Shown here: piece by piece, positions 36,202-61,515 of the stretch
Position numbering within the stretch: the first letter of the stretch is position 1
Layout: the number at the start of each line of letters is the position of its first letter
Program-made: the position numbers and the translations under genes
NCBI GenBank assembly: GCA_026874595.1
Contig: CM049307.1
Coordinates: 42,604,362-42,668,361, forward strand
DNA from: Sipunculus nudus
Lineage: Eukaryota; Annelida; Sipuncula; Golfingiida; Sipunculidae
DNA: 64,000 bases
Direction: 5' to 3'
The notes under the pieces: model-generated
Seen by the model: only the letters and a program-made list of their open reading frames with translations
What the model was told of the DNA's origin: nothing
Databases searched by the model: none

Positions 36202-36741
36202 AAATAATGAAATATCAAATCATTGTCAATCATCTTGTATAAAATTCCTTGGTTTATCGTAGGGCAAGTTCATTCACTGCATTTTTAAAAATTCAAGATA
36301 GACTCAAGTGTCAGTTTGTTTAAGTCTGTGTAAGGGTTTATAGTACACAGAAATTGTTGTTTCATTGTTAATTATATTAGTTACGGCATGAATTAGTTAA
36401 GTTTTCCAGTTAGATTTACAGAAAGGATTTTGTATTAATTGATCTTACACATCAAGAAATCCATGGTCGTTGTGTATGTAAACATTGTATAAATCACCTA
36501 TGTGCCTCAGTTCACAGGATTAATGTACAATAATGAAGTTGTGATACTGTTAATGACTTAAATCCCATAGGCATGGTTACACATGTATTTGGACATGTCA
36601 AGTGCCATGGTGACAAAGGATCCCAGGCAGCCCACTTTAGTTACTTGGTTTATCAATAGGTGGCAGCATAAGACTTCAAGGACTGTTTTCATCATTGACA
36701 CGGATTATAGCTGGCAGAGTGATACAGCCAGTAGAAATAAA
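36202..36741 (+). other. MZB1 putative 3' UTR with candidate poly(A) signal
   Basis: Non-coding AT-rich sequence follows the TAA. AATAAA hexamers occur at 36736-36741 and 36914-36919. Which one is used, if either, cannot be decided here. Confidence 0.3.
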
Positions 36742-38426
36742 TATACTTAAAACAGAATGCTACAGAACAAATTATAATACATTTATATACAGAATGGCAC
36801 AAAATCAGCTTGAGTTTTAGATCTTAGAGCAACATTCCAAAATCATTTTGTGATATTAAAAGAGTATGTATACTATGTAAACTGGTTTAACTTGTTCAGG
36901 CTTCAAGGAATTTAATAAATTATTAATTTCATCCAGTACTGTCCAGTGCTCTTCTTGCCACTTCTTTTGAGCATATGGCCCAATTTTCTATCGTAGAATT
37001 CCATCTAGATCTGGCGCTTCAATCACTGTTAATTATTGTGTATATTAATATGATAGTTAAGGAAAATATTTGGATCATGCCAACTTAAAGTTGTAAAGAG
37101 AGCCATAAGTAGGAACTGTAGAATAGATATATAAAATTTACCATCTAAGAATGTAGTAGTGTGGAACCTGTCTGAGAGACCATATGTATAATGAGACCAA
37201 TTGTCTATTAAGACCACCCTTTAGTAAACCAAACACATTCACATTAGTTATAACTGACCTGTCTAATAAGACCACCTTTGAATTCAGACAACTTTCTGCC
37301 AGTCTCATGGGTAGTCATATTACACAGGTTTACTGTATATGTTAAATCATCTATGTCTTTTTTCATGTGTTACATTTATGTGTATAAGGCTTTCATCCAA
37401 TATATTTGTAAACCCAACAATTAAATGTTTTAAATCACAGAAAATATTTGATATGTAGATAAAGGTATATTACATATTTTGTATGTTTGGTGAAGTGCTT
37501 ATAGGCCTGATTCAAAATTTTAAGTTCAGTACATAATAAGTATTATAACCAGAGTAGCTTATCAGATGCTGTATATTTATACTACTGTATTACTCAAGTG
37601 CATTTGTGTTTTGTAAGACTTGAGAGGTTTCAGTATGATCACCTATGTTTTACACCCATTTTCACCATTTCAAGTATTTATATTGTATTCACCTTGTAAT
37701 GTGCAGTTATGTTATCTGAAAATTTACCCAGTAAATTTGAATCTGCTTGACTGTCTAAGTTTTACTCAGGTTATCATGTCACTGACTAACAGCTCAAACA
37801 TCACATTCAAGTCAGGGTTTCAAGGGTCACTTAATGGTTGCTTATTAAATAAGTCTGTTTTGACTTTTAGAATCATTTACAGAAACACTGTGACAGTGGT
37901 ATTCTGTTAACATTTATCTGTAATGGTAGGTACATTTTTAAATAAATTATTTGAATGTTAATGTACAATCAACTTCAAAAGTGTTTACGCTACATTTTGC
38001 AGATTTATAAAAATTATAAACCTAAATAGCATGCAAATATAGCTTACTGGTTTAGTGTATGACACTAATTGCTATGACAACACTATTTAGCCATGCAAAA
38101 TATGTATAAATTTGACTTGGTGATGGCTTTAAAATGTTCATGAATCAAAGGAATTGATGTCAGTGGAGTGGAAAATCATTCCAAAGCATAAAAGACATAA
38201 ATCAAGGCCCTAAGAATCTGTTTATTATAAAAATATTGTTTATAACTGGCAGTCATTAAATATACTGTTTTTGAAGTAATATTCTAATATGCCAGACATG
38301 CACAAATACTCGTACCTGGACTTGAGTCCTTGAGTACCCCCTTCAGCCCAAGTTTCATGACAATACTGTGACTTGGAGGTTGGTAAAACCATTACTGTAT
38401 TTATTATGACTCGTTGTACTTTATGA
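36742..38426. other. Intergenic AT-rich sequence, nothing recognised
   Basis: Sequence between the MZB1 3' end and the element at 38435. Short open frames here show no protein-like pattern. Confidence 0.4.
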
Positions 38427-38434
38427 CATCACAA

Positions 38435-39070
38435 AGGTTACTATAGTCCATTCCAGTATCCCTGTCCACCTGTTTTTTCGCGATTATATTTTTAAAAGTC
38501 AAAGAATGCCAAAACTTTTTGCCCCTAGGGCAGAAAGAGGAAAAAGCATAATAAACTATAATGGAAATAATAGCCTACCTTATGTCATTTTCCTGTAAAC
38601 AATTTAAAATCATTTTATGAGTAACTAGTCTATTCTTTAGCTACATCATGCCACTAATCTGTGAAAGGGGCATATCAGGGAATAGTGATGACATCATAAT
38701 AGACGTGACGTACTAAAGGGGCACCAAAATTCACAGGACCAATAACCAAGTGCTGCCGACCCCTGTTTACAGCAAGACTTATATTATCCTGGTGCACGCG
38801 CTTCACTGTTAGATCACATTCCTTTATATCAATATCCAAGGATAATAAACAATGGCCACTTACTAGGGACGCCATGAACCTCGGATATATATCATGCAAT
38901 ATCAACCAGGCCGTAAAGTAAATAATATTTATATCGTGAGTAGGTAAGGTACCAAAAATTATGCTTTTGCCTCTTTATGCCATTGGTGCAAATTTGTTTG
39001 GCAAGTTTGTCTTATGTAGAGATAATCACGAAAAATCAGGTGGACAGGGGGTGTGAAACGGACTATAGGG
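38435..39070. mobile_element. 636-bp non-autonomous DNA transposon with long imperfect inverted ends
   Basis: CTATAGTCC...CCCTGTCCACCTG near 38441 is inverted at 39068. Imperfect similarity of the arms continues inward for about 190 bases (AGAGG-AAAAGCATAAT, CCTACCTTA). CATCACAA occurs as a direct repeat at 38427-38434 and 39071-39078, a candidate 8-bp duplication. The core (about 38690-38900) is richer in GC than its surroundings and holds a short - strand open frame of unknown identity. Confidence 0.6.
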
Positions 39071-39078
39071 CATCACAA

Positions 39079-41270
39079 TCTACTTCCACTGAGAAATGTA
39101 TTTTTGTAATTGTATTAGAGAAGACATGAGGAAGTTCATTCATGTAATGAAACTTCACAGGATAATGGTCTCTCATCATAGGTTGCCTTGCTTCCCAGTC
39201 TCTTTGAAACAATGGCAGTAGCCATCTTCAGTATTACTGTAAGCATTATATAAGTCTCTATCTGTTCTTGGCATCAATACCCCAGTACGGGTTGTCTGTC
39301 CTGACATAAATACAGGGAGTCTGTATGGTACTTTTAACTTTCTTTCAGTGTTAAATGTTGTAAACTGCTGTTGTGGTCAGACACACTATTTGTTTAATCA
39401 GGATCTTAATATTTTCATAATAAATGTGTCGAGTGGTACTGTTAGCCTTGTTTCTTTATGCATGTTTTGACATTAAACGATTTCAGTACCAATGTGTGAT
39501 TGCTGTAACATTTTTGGTATTACTGAAAGAATCTTGTATGCACAAGGAAAAACTGAAGGAGAATGTATGGTTGACATCATCACCCCTTTTGTAACATCTA
39601 TATCAGGGTTCCAACTTGGTGAAAATTAAAGGACTTTTATTTAAGATTTTTGAGGAACATATCCACTAGATTTCATGGACTAATCTGTCTTACTGATTAA
39701 TGTTTGCCAATAAAAATCATGTTCATACAGACGACCAAGGCTCAAATCCCTTGATGCCAAATTCACAAAGTTAGCTTAGATTACGAGACAATCACATGAC
39801 CTGATAATTAACTGGCAGAGCAGTTAATACAAACAATATGGAGTTCCAGATTACACTGTGCAGTATGCATTTTTAAGGAGCCATATGAATCCTGTGAATC
39901 ATTTGGATGCAAACCTTGGTGGTTATTAACTAATTATCTTGCATATTTTATCATATGGATGGTATCACAGTACTTGGGGTAGCTTTCATTCTGACATTTT
40001 TTTTCCAAATTGCTGCCCTTTATATATTTAAATTGTGTCCTGAATCTGTCTAACCTGAAACTGGTACACCAGGATGCAAAAGGAATAACCAGTAATTGAA
40101 TATATAAATTTTTATTATTAAAAAAACTGGGTATGCCATTAATTTCAACCACCTGAGAAAAAGAATATATTTATGATGGTAAATTAATGTATTATTGTAA
40201 CATGATTACAGCCAAATAAATAATAGATGAAAATTACCTTTGTGATATAACTGAATAACCTGTAGTTAAACATCCCATCCCTGAGTATTTTAATCATTTA
40301 CACATACATGTATAGCCTTTTTATTACTTTTCCATTTTTACCAAAACCATTACAGGTGTATCAGATGTCACATTTCCATATTTAATAGTTATTGCTATGA
40401 TCAGAGCTTGTGCCATGAGAGCTATTGATAAGAATCTAGAATGTAGCCCTAGAACATAGAATTAAGGTCTTCATTTCATAAAAATCATAAAATGTTCATT
40501 TTCAGAAAACTTGTTTACCACTACACTTGTAGAGGAAATGAGGTATTACCCAATGACACATTTTATGGTCAAGTAAATAAAATTACATTATTTACTGAGA
40601 CTATTGTATCTGATCTCTGTGACCACTGTATTTACATTCCAGGCAAATGCAAAATCAAATCTTCTAAAGCTACAGTGTAAAGCAAGGCCATTCCCACTGT
40701 TTGGTTGTTTGATTATGCCTATCTCTGATCACTATCATATCAAATCTAGTGTCTTCTGAATAATGAGCAAACCTCAACTTGTTCCACATTAACCTCCAAA
40801 ACCTTAACTTGTCTCAGAGGGAGGAGTTTTAACATATCAGTAGGCCTACAGGTGTCTCTCACTCATTTTATTATTCCTGAATTTGTTCATCTGAAAGGTT
40901 CCCTCAAAAACCAGGAAAAGTTGCTGGTAAAATTAGCCTAACACTCGAGCTGATCTGCTATCATGCCATAAAGTCAACATTTCTGGTAAGTATGTGGAAT
41001 TTCATGAGAAAAAAACTAATTTATACATGTCTTTTACAAAGAAAAAAGTAAATGGTTCTATGCATGGTTGGTTGAACTTTGTGTTTGCTGTTCAAACAAA
41101 TAATGCCAAAAAGTCATTTTTACACATGTCAAATGGTAATTCCTATTTTGATGAAACATTTTTAATAAAATAAATTTTTTCATTAAAAAAAACCCTTCTT
41201 TAATCTGTTGTTTAAATTTATACAAAATAAAATATCACAATTCATTTAAAATATTGTGGAATTTGGACAT
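39079..41270. other. Intergenic sequence between convergent MZB1 and RNLS
   Basis: AT-rich, no supported gene, RNA or repeat structure. Confidence 0.4.
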
Positions 41271-41276
41271 TTTATT
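41271..41276 (-). promoter_or_regulatory. RNLS: RNLS poly(A) signal AATAAA
   Basis: TTTATT on the + strand is AATAAA on the gene strand, about 80 bases past the RNLS stop codon. That spacing suits a short 3' UTR. Confidence 0.5.
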
Positions 41277-41356
41277 CTTATCACCGGATAAAGGTATACT
41301 CTGCGGACAATACTTTAGGCATGATAAGGATGACAGTACAGCCTCTCCAGCCAGTG

Positions 41357-54504
<13,148 letters not shown>

Positions 54505-54647
54505 AGTTCTTGCGAGCATTCTATCACGCGGACACAACTTAGATTTTGGTCAGGCACCGACTTTGCCCTTGTTTACATCACTCACGTTGACCAACACGGA
54601 CGAGCTATCGGCGGAAGATGGATCATGTTCGTTGGAGGTAAATTTAG

Positions 54648-56292
54648 GGCATATAATAAAACCCGGAAAATCTCGGAAATTCTCGGAAAAACTCGGAAAT
54701 TAATAAAACTCGGAAAAATGGCCGGAAAAGCATAAAAACACATGTAAAAGAGTAATTCAAATGATTAATATAACATAGAATAATTCAGTGTGCTTATACA
54801 GTTTATTTTTTTTATTTCTTAAAAGGAATAAAACTACTTTTAACCGACCCTTTTCGTGTTGATCACCCTGTAAAATTCCTGCGTCCGCCATCTTGGAGTC
54901 ATGGTATGTCGGAAAAAAGTTGTCCCCTCGGAAATAAAGTAAATGTTTGTTAAACAATCACATTATGAAATAAAGCATAACTATTTTAAATAAATCGAAA
55001 TTTTTTTGGCATCCAAATCTATTTTATTTTTACCAATCAAACTTTTAGAACTTGCTAGAGCTTCTTGCTCCAGGGATCATTCCCTGATATAATTTTCCTG
55101 CGTAAGTCACAGACAGAACATCGTCAGTTTCAGCTTCGTTAGAAAACATGGACAAATTAAAACGTGAATCATCAACAAATATACTGTTTATTTAGTAAAC
55201 AATTCATTATACCATGATAACCCACAGATTTACACCATATATGTATTTTCAACATTTATTGAAATCATATGACTTAATTAAAATATAAACTTAATTTGTT
55301 TTAAAGAGTAACAATTTATGACATGAAGCATATCTTATATATATATATTTACATATATTCCTAAACAATGCTCACTGTGCATACAATTCTGAATAAAATA
55401 TATGTATTTGTCATGATTTTTTTTAATGTTATAAGAAATTTTATGTTTTAAGGAATTCCATATTGTAACTACACTGTAGATGTGGAAATGTTTCAATTGA
55501 ATCCTTGAGAACAATAATAACATTTATCATTGTATAGTTTAAACACTAATGTGCCAAGTGACTTTTGTGAATCTTTCATGTGCATAATATCTCATATTGA
55601 AAATGATTCACAGATACCTATATCATGTATATATCAACAACTCCATTATAATATGTTGTACTTGTATATATCTTTTATTAACATGAATTGTTTACTAAAT
55701 AAACAGTATATTTGTCGATGATTTACTTTTTTTATTTTTCCATGTTTTCTAATGAAGCTAAAACCTAACGGTGTTTTATCTGTGACTTGTACAGAAAATT
55801 ATATCAGGGAATGATCCCCACAGCAAGGGGTCCTCGCCAGTTCTAAAAGTTAGATTGGTGTAAATTAAATAGGTTTGATTGCCAAAAGAAGTATCAATTG
55901 GGATTATTTAAAAAATATGTACGATTTTTTCCATAATGTGGCAGTTTAACAAAGTGTTAACATAAATTTACTTTATTTCCGAGGGGACAATTTTTTTCCG
56001 ACATACCATGACTCCAAGATGGCGGACGCAAAACATACCATGACTCCAAGATGGCGGACGCAGGAAATTTACAGTGTGATCAACACTAAATAGGGTCGGT
56101 TAAAGTATTTTTACTCATTTTAAGCAAATAAAAAACAGCTGTATGGTCGCACTGAATCTTTCTCTGTTAAATGAATCATTTGAATTATTCTTCCTCGTGT
56201 GTTTATCTTCTTTTCCGGCCATTTTTCCGAGTTTTATTAATTTCCGAGTTTTTCCGAGAATTTCCGAGTTTTTCCGGGTTTTATTATATGCC
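54648..56292. mobile_element. 1,645-bp long-inverted-repeat element with 9-bp target-site duplication
   Basis: The termini read GGCATATAATAAAACCCGG and its complement. The inverted arms run about 560-600 bp inward (54648 to ~55215 and ~55690 to 56292) with moderate divergence and a spacer of about 480 bp. The direct repeat TAAATTTAG flanks it at 54639-54647 and 56293-56301. Each arm carries CCATCTTGGAGTCATGGTAT or its complement; the right arm has this block twice in tandem (about 56008-56062). The element begins only about 140 bp upstream of the RNLS start codon. No transposase is visible. A 9-bp duplication fits a Mutator-like non-autonomous element. Confidence 0.8.
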
Positions 56293-56540
56293 TAAATTTA
56301 GTAGTTACCGAAAAGGATATAAAAAACACCATTAATGCTTTCCACCAGAGGTCGCTCATCAGCAAATTTATGGTGGTATTTCTTTTTTTTTCATCTGTCT
56401 GCGGCACCAAAATAGTGGAATGTTAAACAACATAACACAATTTGTTATCGCATAAACTGCGTAATACTAAATATGGATATACTGTAAACAGGCATGCCCC
56501 CCCCCCCGCCCACGGGACAATTCTCCCCCCTTCCCCCGAC

Positions 56541-56833
56541 CACAGGCGCTTGAATCGCTATTTGTGTTGATCTTGGTTTAAATAGTGTTCAATTTACCTT
56601 AACAACAATCCCCTACCGTTTAATGAGCTTTAAACCATGTTATATCGTTTGCCGGTACTTGTTTATATAATAGATACACTTTTATATATCTATTATGTAT
56701 ATATTATATAAACAAGTACCAACAAACGATATAACATGGTTTAAAGCTCATTAAACGGTAGGGGATTGTTGTTAAGGTAAATTAAACACTATTTAAACCA
56801 AGATCAACACAAATAGTGATTCAAGCGCCTGTG
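56541..56833. mobile_element. 293-bp near-perfect inverted repeat (foldback element)
   Basis: Arms of about 140 bases (56541 to ~56684 and ~56690 to 56833) are inverted copies with only a few mismatches. The element starts CACAGGCGCTTGAATC and ends with the complement. CCCCGAC occurs immediately outside on both sides (about 56534-56540 and 56834-56840), a candidate 7-bp target-site duplication. There is no coding potential. Confidence 0.75.
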
Positions 56834-56999
56834 CCCCGACAATCACCCCAGTCCACTACCCCATGATCAAGAATACACCAGACGATAACCCCCGTAAAAT
56901 AACCCCATGTTATAATATATACATTTTAAAGTATGTATTATACAAGTACAAAATAAAATCATATATCATGAAATATATATACATTCTGGTACTTCATTT

Positions 57000-57520
57000 A
57001 GGAGGCTTGGAAATTAAGTGTGTATCAAAAGTGAAATATTTAGGTGTTGTAATTCAAGATACTCTGAAAGATCATGAAGATATGTTAAAGCAGTTGAGAA
57101 GTTTACATGCACAAAGTAATATTCTTTTGCGTAAATTTAGTAAATGTTCACCGCCGGTCCTTGCATCCTTGTACCAAGCATACTGTTCAATTTTTTATAA
57201 TGTCACAATGTGGTGTAATTATTTTAAACAGATGTACAGTAAAATCAGGAGTGGTTGTAATAACGTACTCAGACGGTTTCTTAACTATTCTAGAATGGAT
57301 AGTGCTAAGGCAATGTATGTAGTTAATGGACTAGATAACTTTGATGTGGTAATACGGAAAAAATATTTATAGATAAATTAGTAGACTGGAAAATAGCTCA
57401 AACATAATTATTAAGTGTTTATATGATAACAATACTAAGTCTGGCGTCCTGTGGTCTACCTGGCAAACTTGTACACACCAAACCAGGGGTGATGGTTTGC
57501 ATACAGGAAGGTATGGTTCT
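57000..57520 (+). mobile_element. Decayed non-LTR retrotransposon (LINE) reverse transcriptase C-terminus
   Basis: The frame ending at 57372 encodes KVKYLGVVIQD, then MLKQLRSLHAQSNILLRKFS, LASLYQAYCSIFYNVTMWCN, and a tail with NNVLRRFLNYSRMDSAKAMY. This is the region just after the RT catalytic core in CR1-like animal LINEs (KYLGH-I, R-LYA--N-L-RKF, L---YC---Y---LW--Y). Coding similarity continues past the stop in another frame (NIIIKCLYDN-like), so the copy is frameshifted. The 5' part, including the catalytic RT motif, is absent, as is usual for truncated LINE copies. Confidence 0.75.
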
Positions 57521-57771
57521 TAATGTAATCCATCTTTTTATTGTATTCTTTTTATATGGGGTTTTTACCTGAAATAAAAATACCTTATCTTTTTATCATT
57601 TTTGATAAGAATAATGTGATGAGCAAAATTTGTACATGTTTGTGGGTTGCTTTGAGTGACTATTTAAGGCTTGAAATGTCATAATAATCTGAATTTAACA
57701 TAACATTGTAAGAAACATATTTCAAACGAAACATATTTACAGGAAACCGCTTATCATAGGCCTATATGTAT

Positions 57772-57982
57772 GCCGTGGCGGATCCAGAGGGCTGGGGTGG
57801 AATCCAGAGGATCCGAACCCCTTCCTTTTGAGCTGCAACAAGCTTTTTAAGGGTTTTAAACCAATTTTTTCCGGCCTGAACCCTCCCCCTTCTGGATCAG
57901 AGCACCTTCATTTTAGGTTTTCTTATAAGTCCTTCTAGGTTGGACCCTCCCGTTTCCAAAATCCTTGATCCGCCCCTGGTAA
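57772..57982. mobile_element. ~210-bp MITE with GTGGCGGATCCAGAGG-type ends
   Basis: GTGGCGGATCCAGAGG at about 57774 is matched by CTTGATCCGCCCCTGG inverted at about 57965-57980. The inside is GC-rich with a second GGATCC/GGATCAG pair. GGGGCGGATC-ended short repeats of this kind are widespread in animals. No clear target-site duplication was found. Confidence 0.5.
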
Positions 57983-57984
57983 AT

Positions 57985-58130
57985 GATTATATGTGTACGT
58001 GTTGGTAAAGTCACGGATTACATGTTCCATATAGAGACGCAGCTTTTCCGCTATCCTGGCATGCGATTCGTTGATGGAGGGGGGCACGTTGTGGTTTATA
58101 CATTTTGAATCAAGGTACTTTTCTACCACA
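57985..58130 (-). other. Possible coding exon fragment, - strand, unidentified
   Basis: On the - strand an open frame encodes VEKYLDSKCINHNVPPS, then INESHARIAEKLRLYMEHV and IRDFTNTYTYNHL before running into the MITE at 57982. Composition and codon choice look protein-like, unlike the surrounding AT-rich DNA. I do not recognise the family. No convincing splice acceptor was seen. Confidence 0.25.
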
Positions 58131-58976
58131 GTTTATTTTTCAATATATAACACATGAAAATTATATGTACAACGTTGCAGGTGTGCAATCGATTACATTG
58201 ATACACTGGTCGTATACTTGATAACGTGTCATTAGATATTCCCAAACAATTTTTGATGAAGAAGTATTTTCTTTTACAAAATACTAAAAGTACAGGTGTG
58301 CTGCGATCGATTGCATTGTCTCTGAATAACAAGATGATGTATATCATGAAGGCGTGTTGCATCTCACAGCTATCGTGCAGGAGCATGATGGATTTTACAT
58401 GGGCATATTCCAAACAGTCAAGGAATTTCAAGTAGCACTGTACGGATATTTTTATTAACCTATTAACAATTCTAAAAGCATGTAGCGCAATGTAAAAGCT
58501 GTCTAACCGATAACGACAGAAGGTTTTACGCCGCCAGTGAGACGACAGAACGAAAGAGCCAGAGTTTTGGTTTTATAACTTTTATTTTAGTGTAACACGT
58601 TGGAACTTTAAGTGTGTTGAAAGGAAACCTTACAGTAGGATTTCCTTAACGTACTAAGGTAAGAAGTTCCATTAAACTTACTCATTAGGTGTCTATAGGT
58701 AATCGTTGGTCATATATGTGTCGATATGACGTCACATTGTAGAATTTCCCAAGAGATAAAATAAAGCAACAAAATAAGGATTGATTCAAATTTGGAATGT
58801 GTTATTATTAAGCCACTGGGTTTGTTACATGTGAGCTTAACCATCCGAACCACGTATGAAAATCAAATAAAAAACGGCTGAATTTATATCTTGCTTAATG
58901 CAATCACGAAGTATTAAGTTTCTTTAATTTACATGTTCACTGAGTGTCCTATCGCAGCAGACGACAACTCGGAACA

Positions 58977-60459
58977 ATGATGTCAGCAAAGAAGATGGCG
59001 CCCGGAAGGAAAATAAGGACTCTGTTTGTGATTACTGTTGCTGTTGTGTTAGTGAGCATATCTGAACCGAGGTTCATCCGAAGGATAGACCAACACCACA
59101 TTTTCTCAATATATGAACTAAATACAACACACCAGATAACGAGTCCTGGTCACGTGATTAAGAATTCGACTTAGAACAATGCGACTAAACCACGTGACTG
59201 TTTTCGGCCGGAAGCAGAGGTTTCCATTGAAAACTCTACTTTTCTGGATTGTAGATACACCAAAGTGTCACAACTGATCTGCCCGCAGAACGTCTTCCAG
59301 CCTGTGGTACAGATAAATCTGTACATTTATTCTGCTTTTTTTACTCAAAATGGAAAGGAGCAGGATGCGATACTGATTATTGCGTTTGATTCTAAGCAAA
59401 GTCAAGATTTATTCTGTGTAATAAACTACCCTGACGGTAAAACTATCAGTGTCCCGGGCAAGCTTGAAGCCTTACAAATGCCCAGTAGTGAAAGACGCTT
59501 TAAATACATCCCGACTTTCATTTGGTGCCTTGAGCCGCTGCATGAAAGCCCGGTGTCTGTATCAATAACAAACAAATACTGTGGAGGATTAAGTAATGAA
59601 CGTATCGTGGAAGACAGGACAGAGTCTGCTGACCCAGACAATGACTCGATAGCCATTTGCGCGAAACAAATGTATAACTATACATCTACTTTTGCATTTA
59701 CTGAATGGATGGAAATGCAACGAATTATGGGAGCCACAAAGGTGATTCTCTATGACTACGAACATGTTTCGCCATCTGTCGAAAAATTGCTAAACTATTA
59801 CACCAAACTTGAATTCTTGTTGATCCATCCGTGGAAGCCGTCATGGCGATCTGCAATACGTCCTCATCTCGGGGAAATCTTTGAACATGGGCAATATGCG
59901 GTGATTAATGACTGCCTTTATCGTTATGGGTCAAAATTTAAATATTTGTTATTCTTCGACTTTGATGAATATGTGATACCATCGTCCTTCGGATATATGA
60001 AGTTGTTTCAAGAAATCTTTGACGACCCCAAAGTGGCGGGCCGCAAATTCAAGCCCACCTTTTACTGCGTACCTATGTTCCTGGAACAGAGCACGATAAA
60101 GAAACCTAGACTGGTACCCTGCTCTATTATGGCCCTCAAGCCAAGCATAGATCTATGATTGGCCTAGAGCAGCGGTGCCATAATAGAGCGGGGTACCAGT
60201 CTAAAAGAAACCTCACACGCAGACTTTTACAAAAAGAAGAGAGATACTGCGAGATACTCGACACAAGGTTGTGATCCGACCTCCGGGCGTCAGGATGATG
60301 GCTGTACACGACATGGTTTACTTACGACATGGTTACAAATCTCTGCCGGAAGTGCCTCCAAAAATAGCAACGCTGCACCATTACCGCTTCAAGCCGACCG
60401 GCGACCCTGGTCGGTGTTCTGTCAAGGATGAGTCCGCCCTGCAGTATGGTGACATCTAA
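58977..60459 (+). pseudogene. GT92-family (DUF23) glycosyltransferase, broken by amber stop and transposon insertion
   Basis: A single long coding block reads in one frame from ATG 58977. It starts with a basic cytoplasmic tail and a type II signal anchor (about residues 15-29, TLFVITVAVVLVSI). An in-frame TAG follows at 59172-59174. The same frame then continues without an ATG into the catalytic region: MYNYTSTFAFTEWMEMQRI, GATKVILYDYEHVS, HGQYAVINDCLYRYGSKFKY, then LLFFDFDEYVIP with the D-x-D-E metal-binding type motif. At 60107 a palindromic element interrupts the frame. After it the reading resumes and ends with RPPGVRMMAVHDMVYLRHGY, LHHYRFKPTGDPGRC and a TAA at 60457. GT92 enzymes transfer galactose in the Golgi. 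Discounting the 106-nt insertion, the length would be about 458 codons including the stop position, normal for the family. It is intronless, so a retrocopy is possible. A sequencing error at the TAG cannot be excluded; the insertion is unambiguous. Confidence 0.85.
60107..60203. mobile_element. 97-bp palindromic MITE with 9-bp target-site duplication, inside GT92 pseudogene
   Basis: The ends read TAGACTGGTACCC and GGGTACCAGTCTA. The 27-base terminal inverted repeats match at 26 positions, and the interior around AGATCT (about 60151) is also partly palindromic. The direct repeat AAAGAAACC flanks the element at 60098-60106 and 60204-60212. A 9-bp duplication fits Mutator-like elements. It is far too short to encode a transposase. 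Confidence 0.85.
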
Positions 60460-60967
60460 CAAAAAAATATGAAACGCGTTTTGGAAGACACCGGTGTTAT
60501 GTGAATTAGCACGTGATGAGTGACAGAAATATATAAGTAAATCTCCAAACCTGATGAAATTATGTGACAATTTTCCCTAGGGCCGGGTATGGGTGAGCCT
60601 ATTCAGGTACAATACGTATTACGATACACGTAAGGCGATACAAGATACGTATTGTCGATACGCTTCGTAAAAAATAAAAAGAACCAGTGTATATAAACAT
60701 TTATATAATGTGTGTACATGTATATATATCACTTCATTTCAAGCTGGTATATAAATATCTTATATTTCGCTTAAACGGGCGAGACATAACCTTAGTCTTC
60801 CAGTGTCCACCTAGGCACCGGTTTCAAATGATGGGCCAATTCTTTCACTCCATAAGTGGCATTACATATGTAACATTAAGATATATAATATCTCCCTTTT
60901 CAGTGAACTCATATCTTAATAGGGTATTAAATATTTGTTATTAAAATTTCGATCTCATATGTTATAA

Positions 60968-61290
60968 GTCATAGGGGCCTATAGACATCTGCAGGCGAAC
61001 ATAAAAACTAAAAAATTGAGAATTTTGACCAAAATTTGATAATTTTGTTTTTGAGCTAGTGAGAATTATTTTTTTCAGATAGACACTCAAAAACCAATCC
61101 GGACCAACGTATGCATGAAAGCAATCACTGACCCAAATTTAAATGAAATCGGATAAAATTTAGGAAAGTTTTTGCACGGAAACGAAATAAACCTGACGGA
61201 CGGACAGAGAGACAGACAGACGGACGGACAGACAGACAGACAAACCCAAATCAATGTCCCCCCATCCGCGGAGCGGGGGACAATAAGTTT
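60968..61290 (+). repeat. Interspersed repeat family B copy 2, hairpin end intact
   Basis: Same body as 41938..42345. The right end TGTCCCCCC-ATCCGCGGAG-CGGGGGACA (61255-61283) is a strong hairpin. A GACGGACAGA-rich segment precedes it. Confidence 0.7.
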
Positions 61291-61515
61291 TAGGTTATTT
61301 CTCACCGAGAGTCGAAAAGCAGATCCTTGTTATCGCGACATTTAGCCCTGATTTTCTATGAAAACGCAACAAAATTATGTTTTTATATCATTATGGTCAC
61401 TTTAAAATTATTCGCCCACGCAGAGACGCACGTATCATCCAAGAATTTCAAAAAGAGACTATATATCGTGACAAGCGTTGACACAGTCATGAGAGCAGAA
61501 GAAAAGAAATCTCAC

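Noticed and set aside
37620-37910. 96-residue + strand frame in intergenic DNA
   Set aside because: AT-rich composition, no recognisable domain, no splice or promoter context.
58944-58976. Upstream GTG start for the GT92 frame
   Set aside because: Nuclear genes start at ATG; the first in-frame ATG is 58977, followed by a plausible anchor sequence.
59142-59174. Tiny intron removing the TAG in the GT92 frame
   Set aside because: Only about 28 bases lie between a possible GT and the acttag, and the donor and polypyrimidine tract are poor. A true premature stop is more likely.
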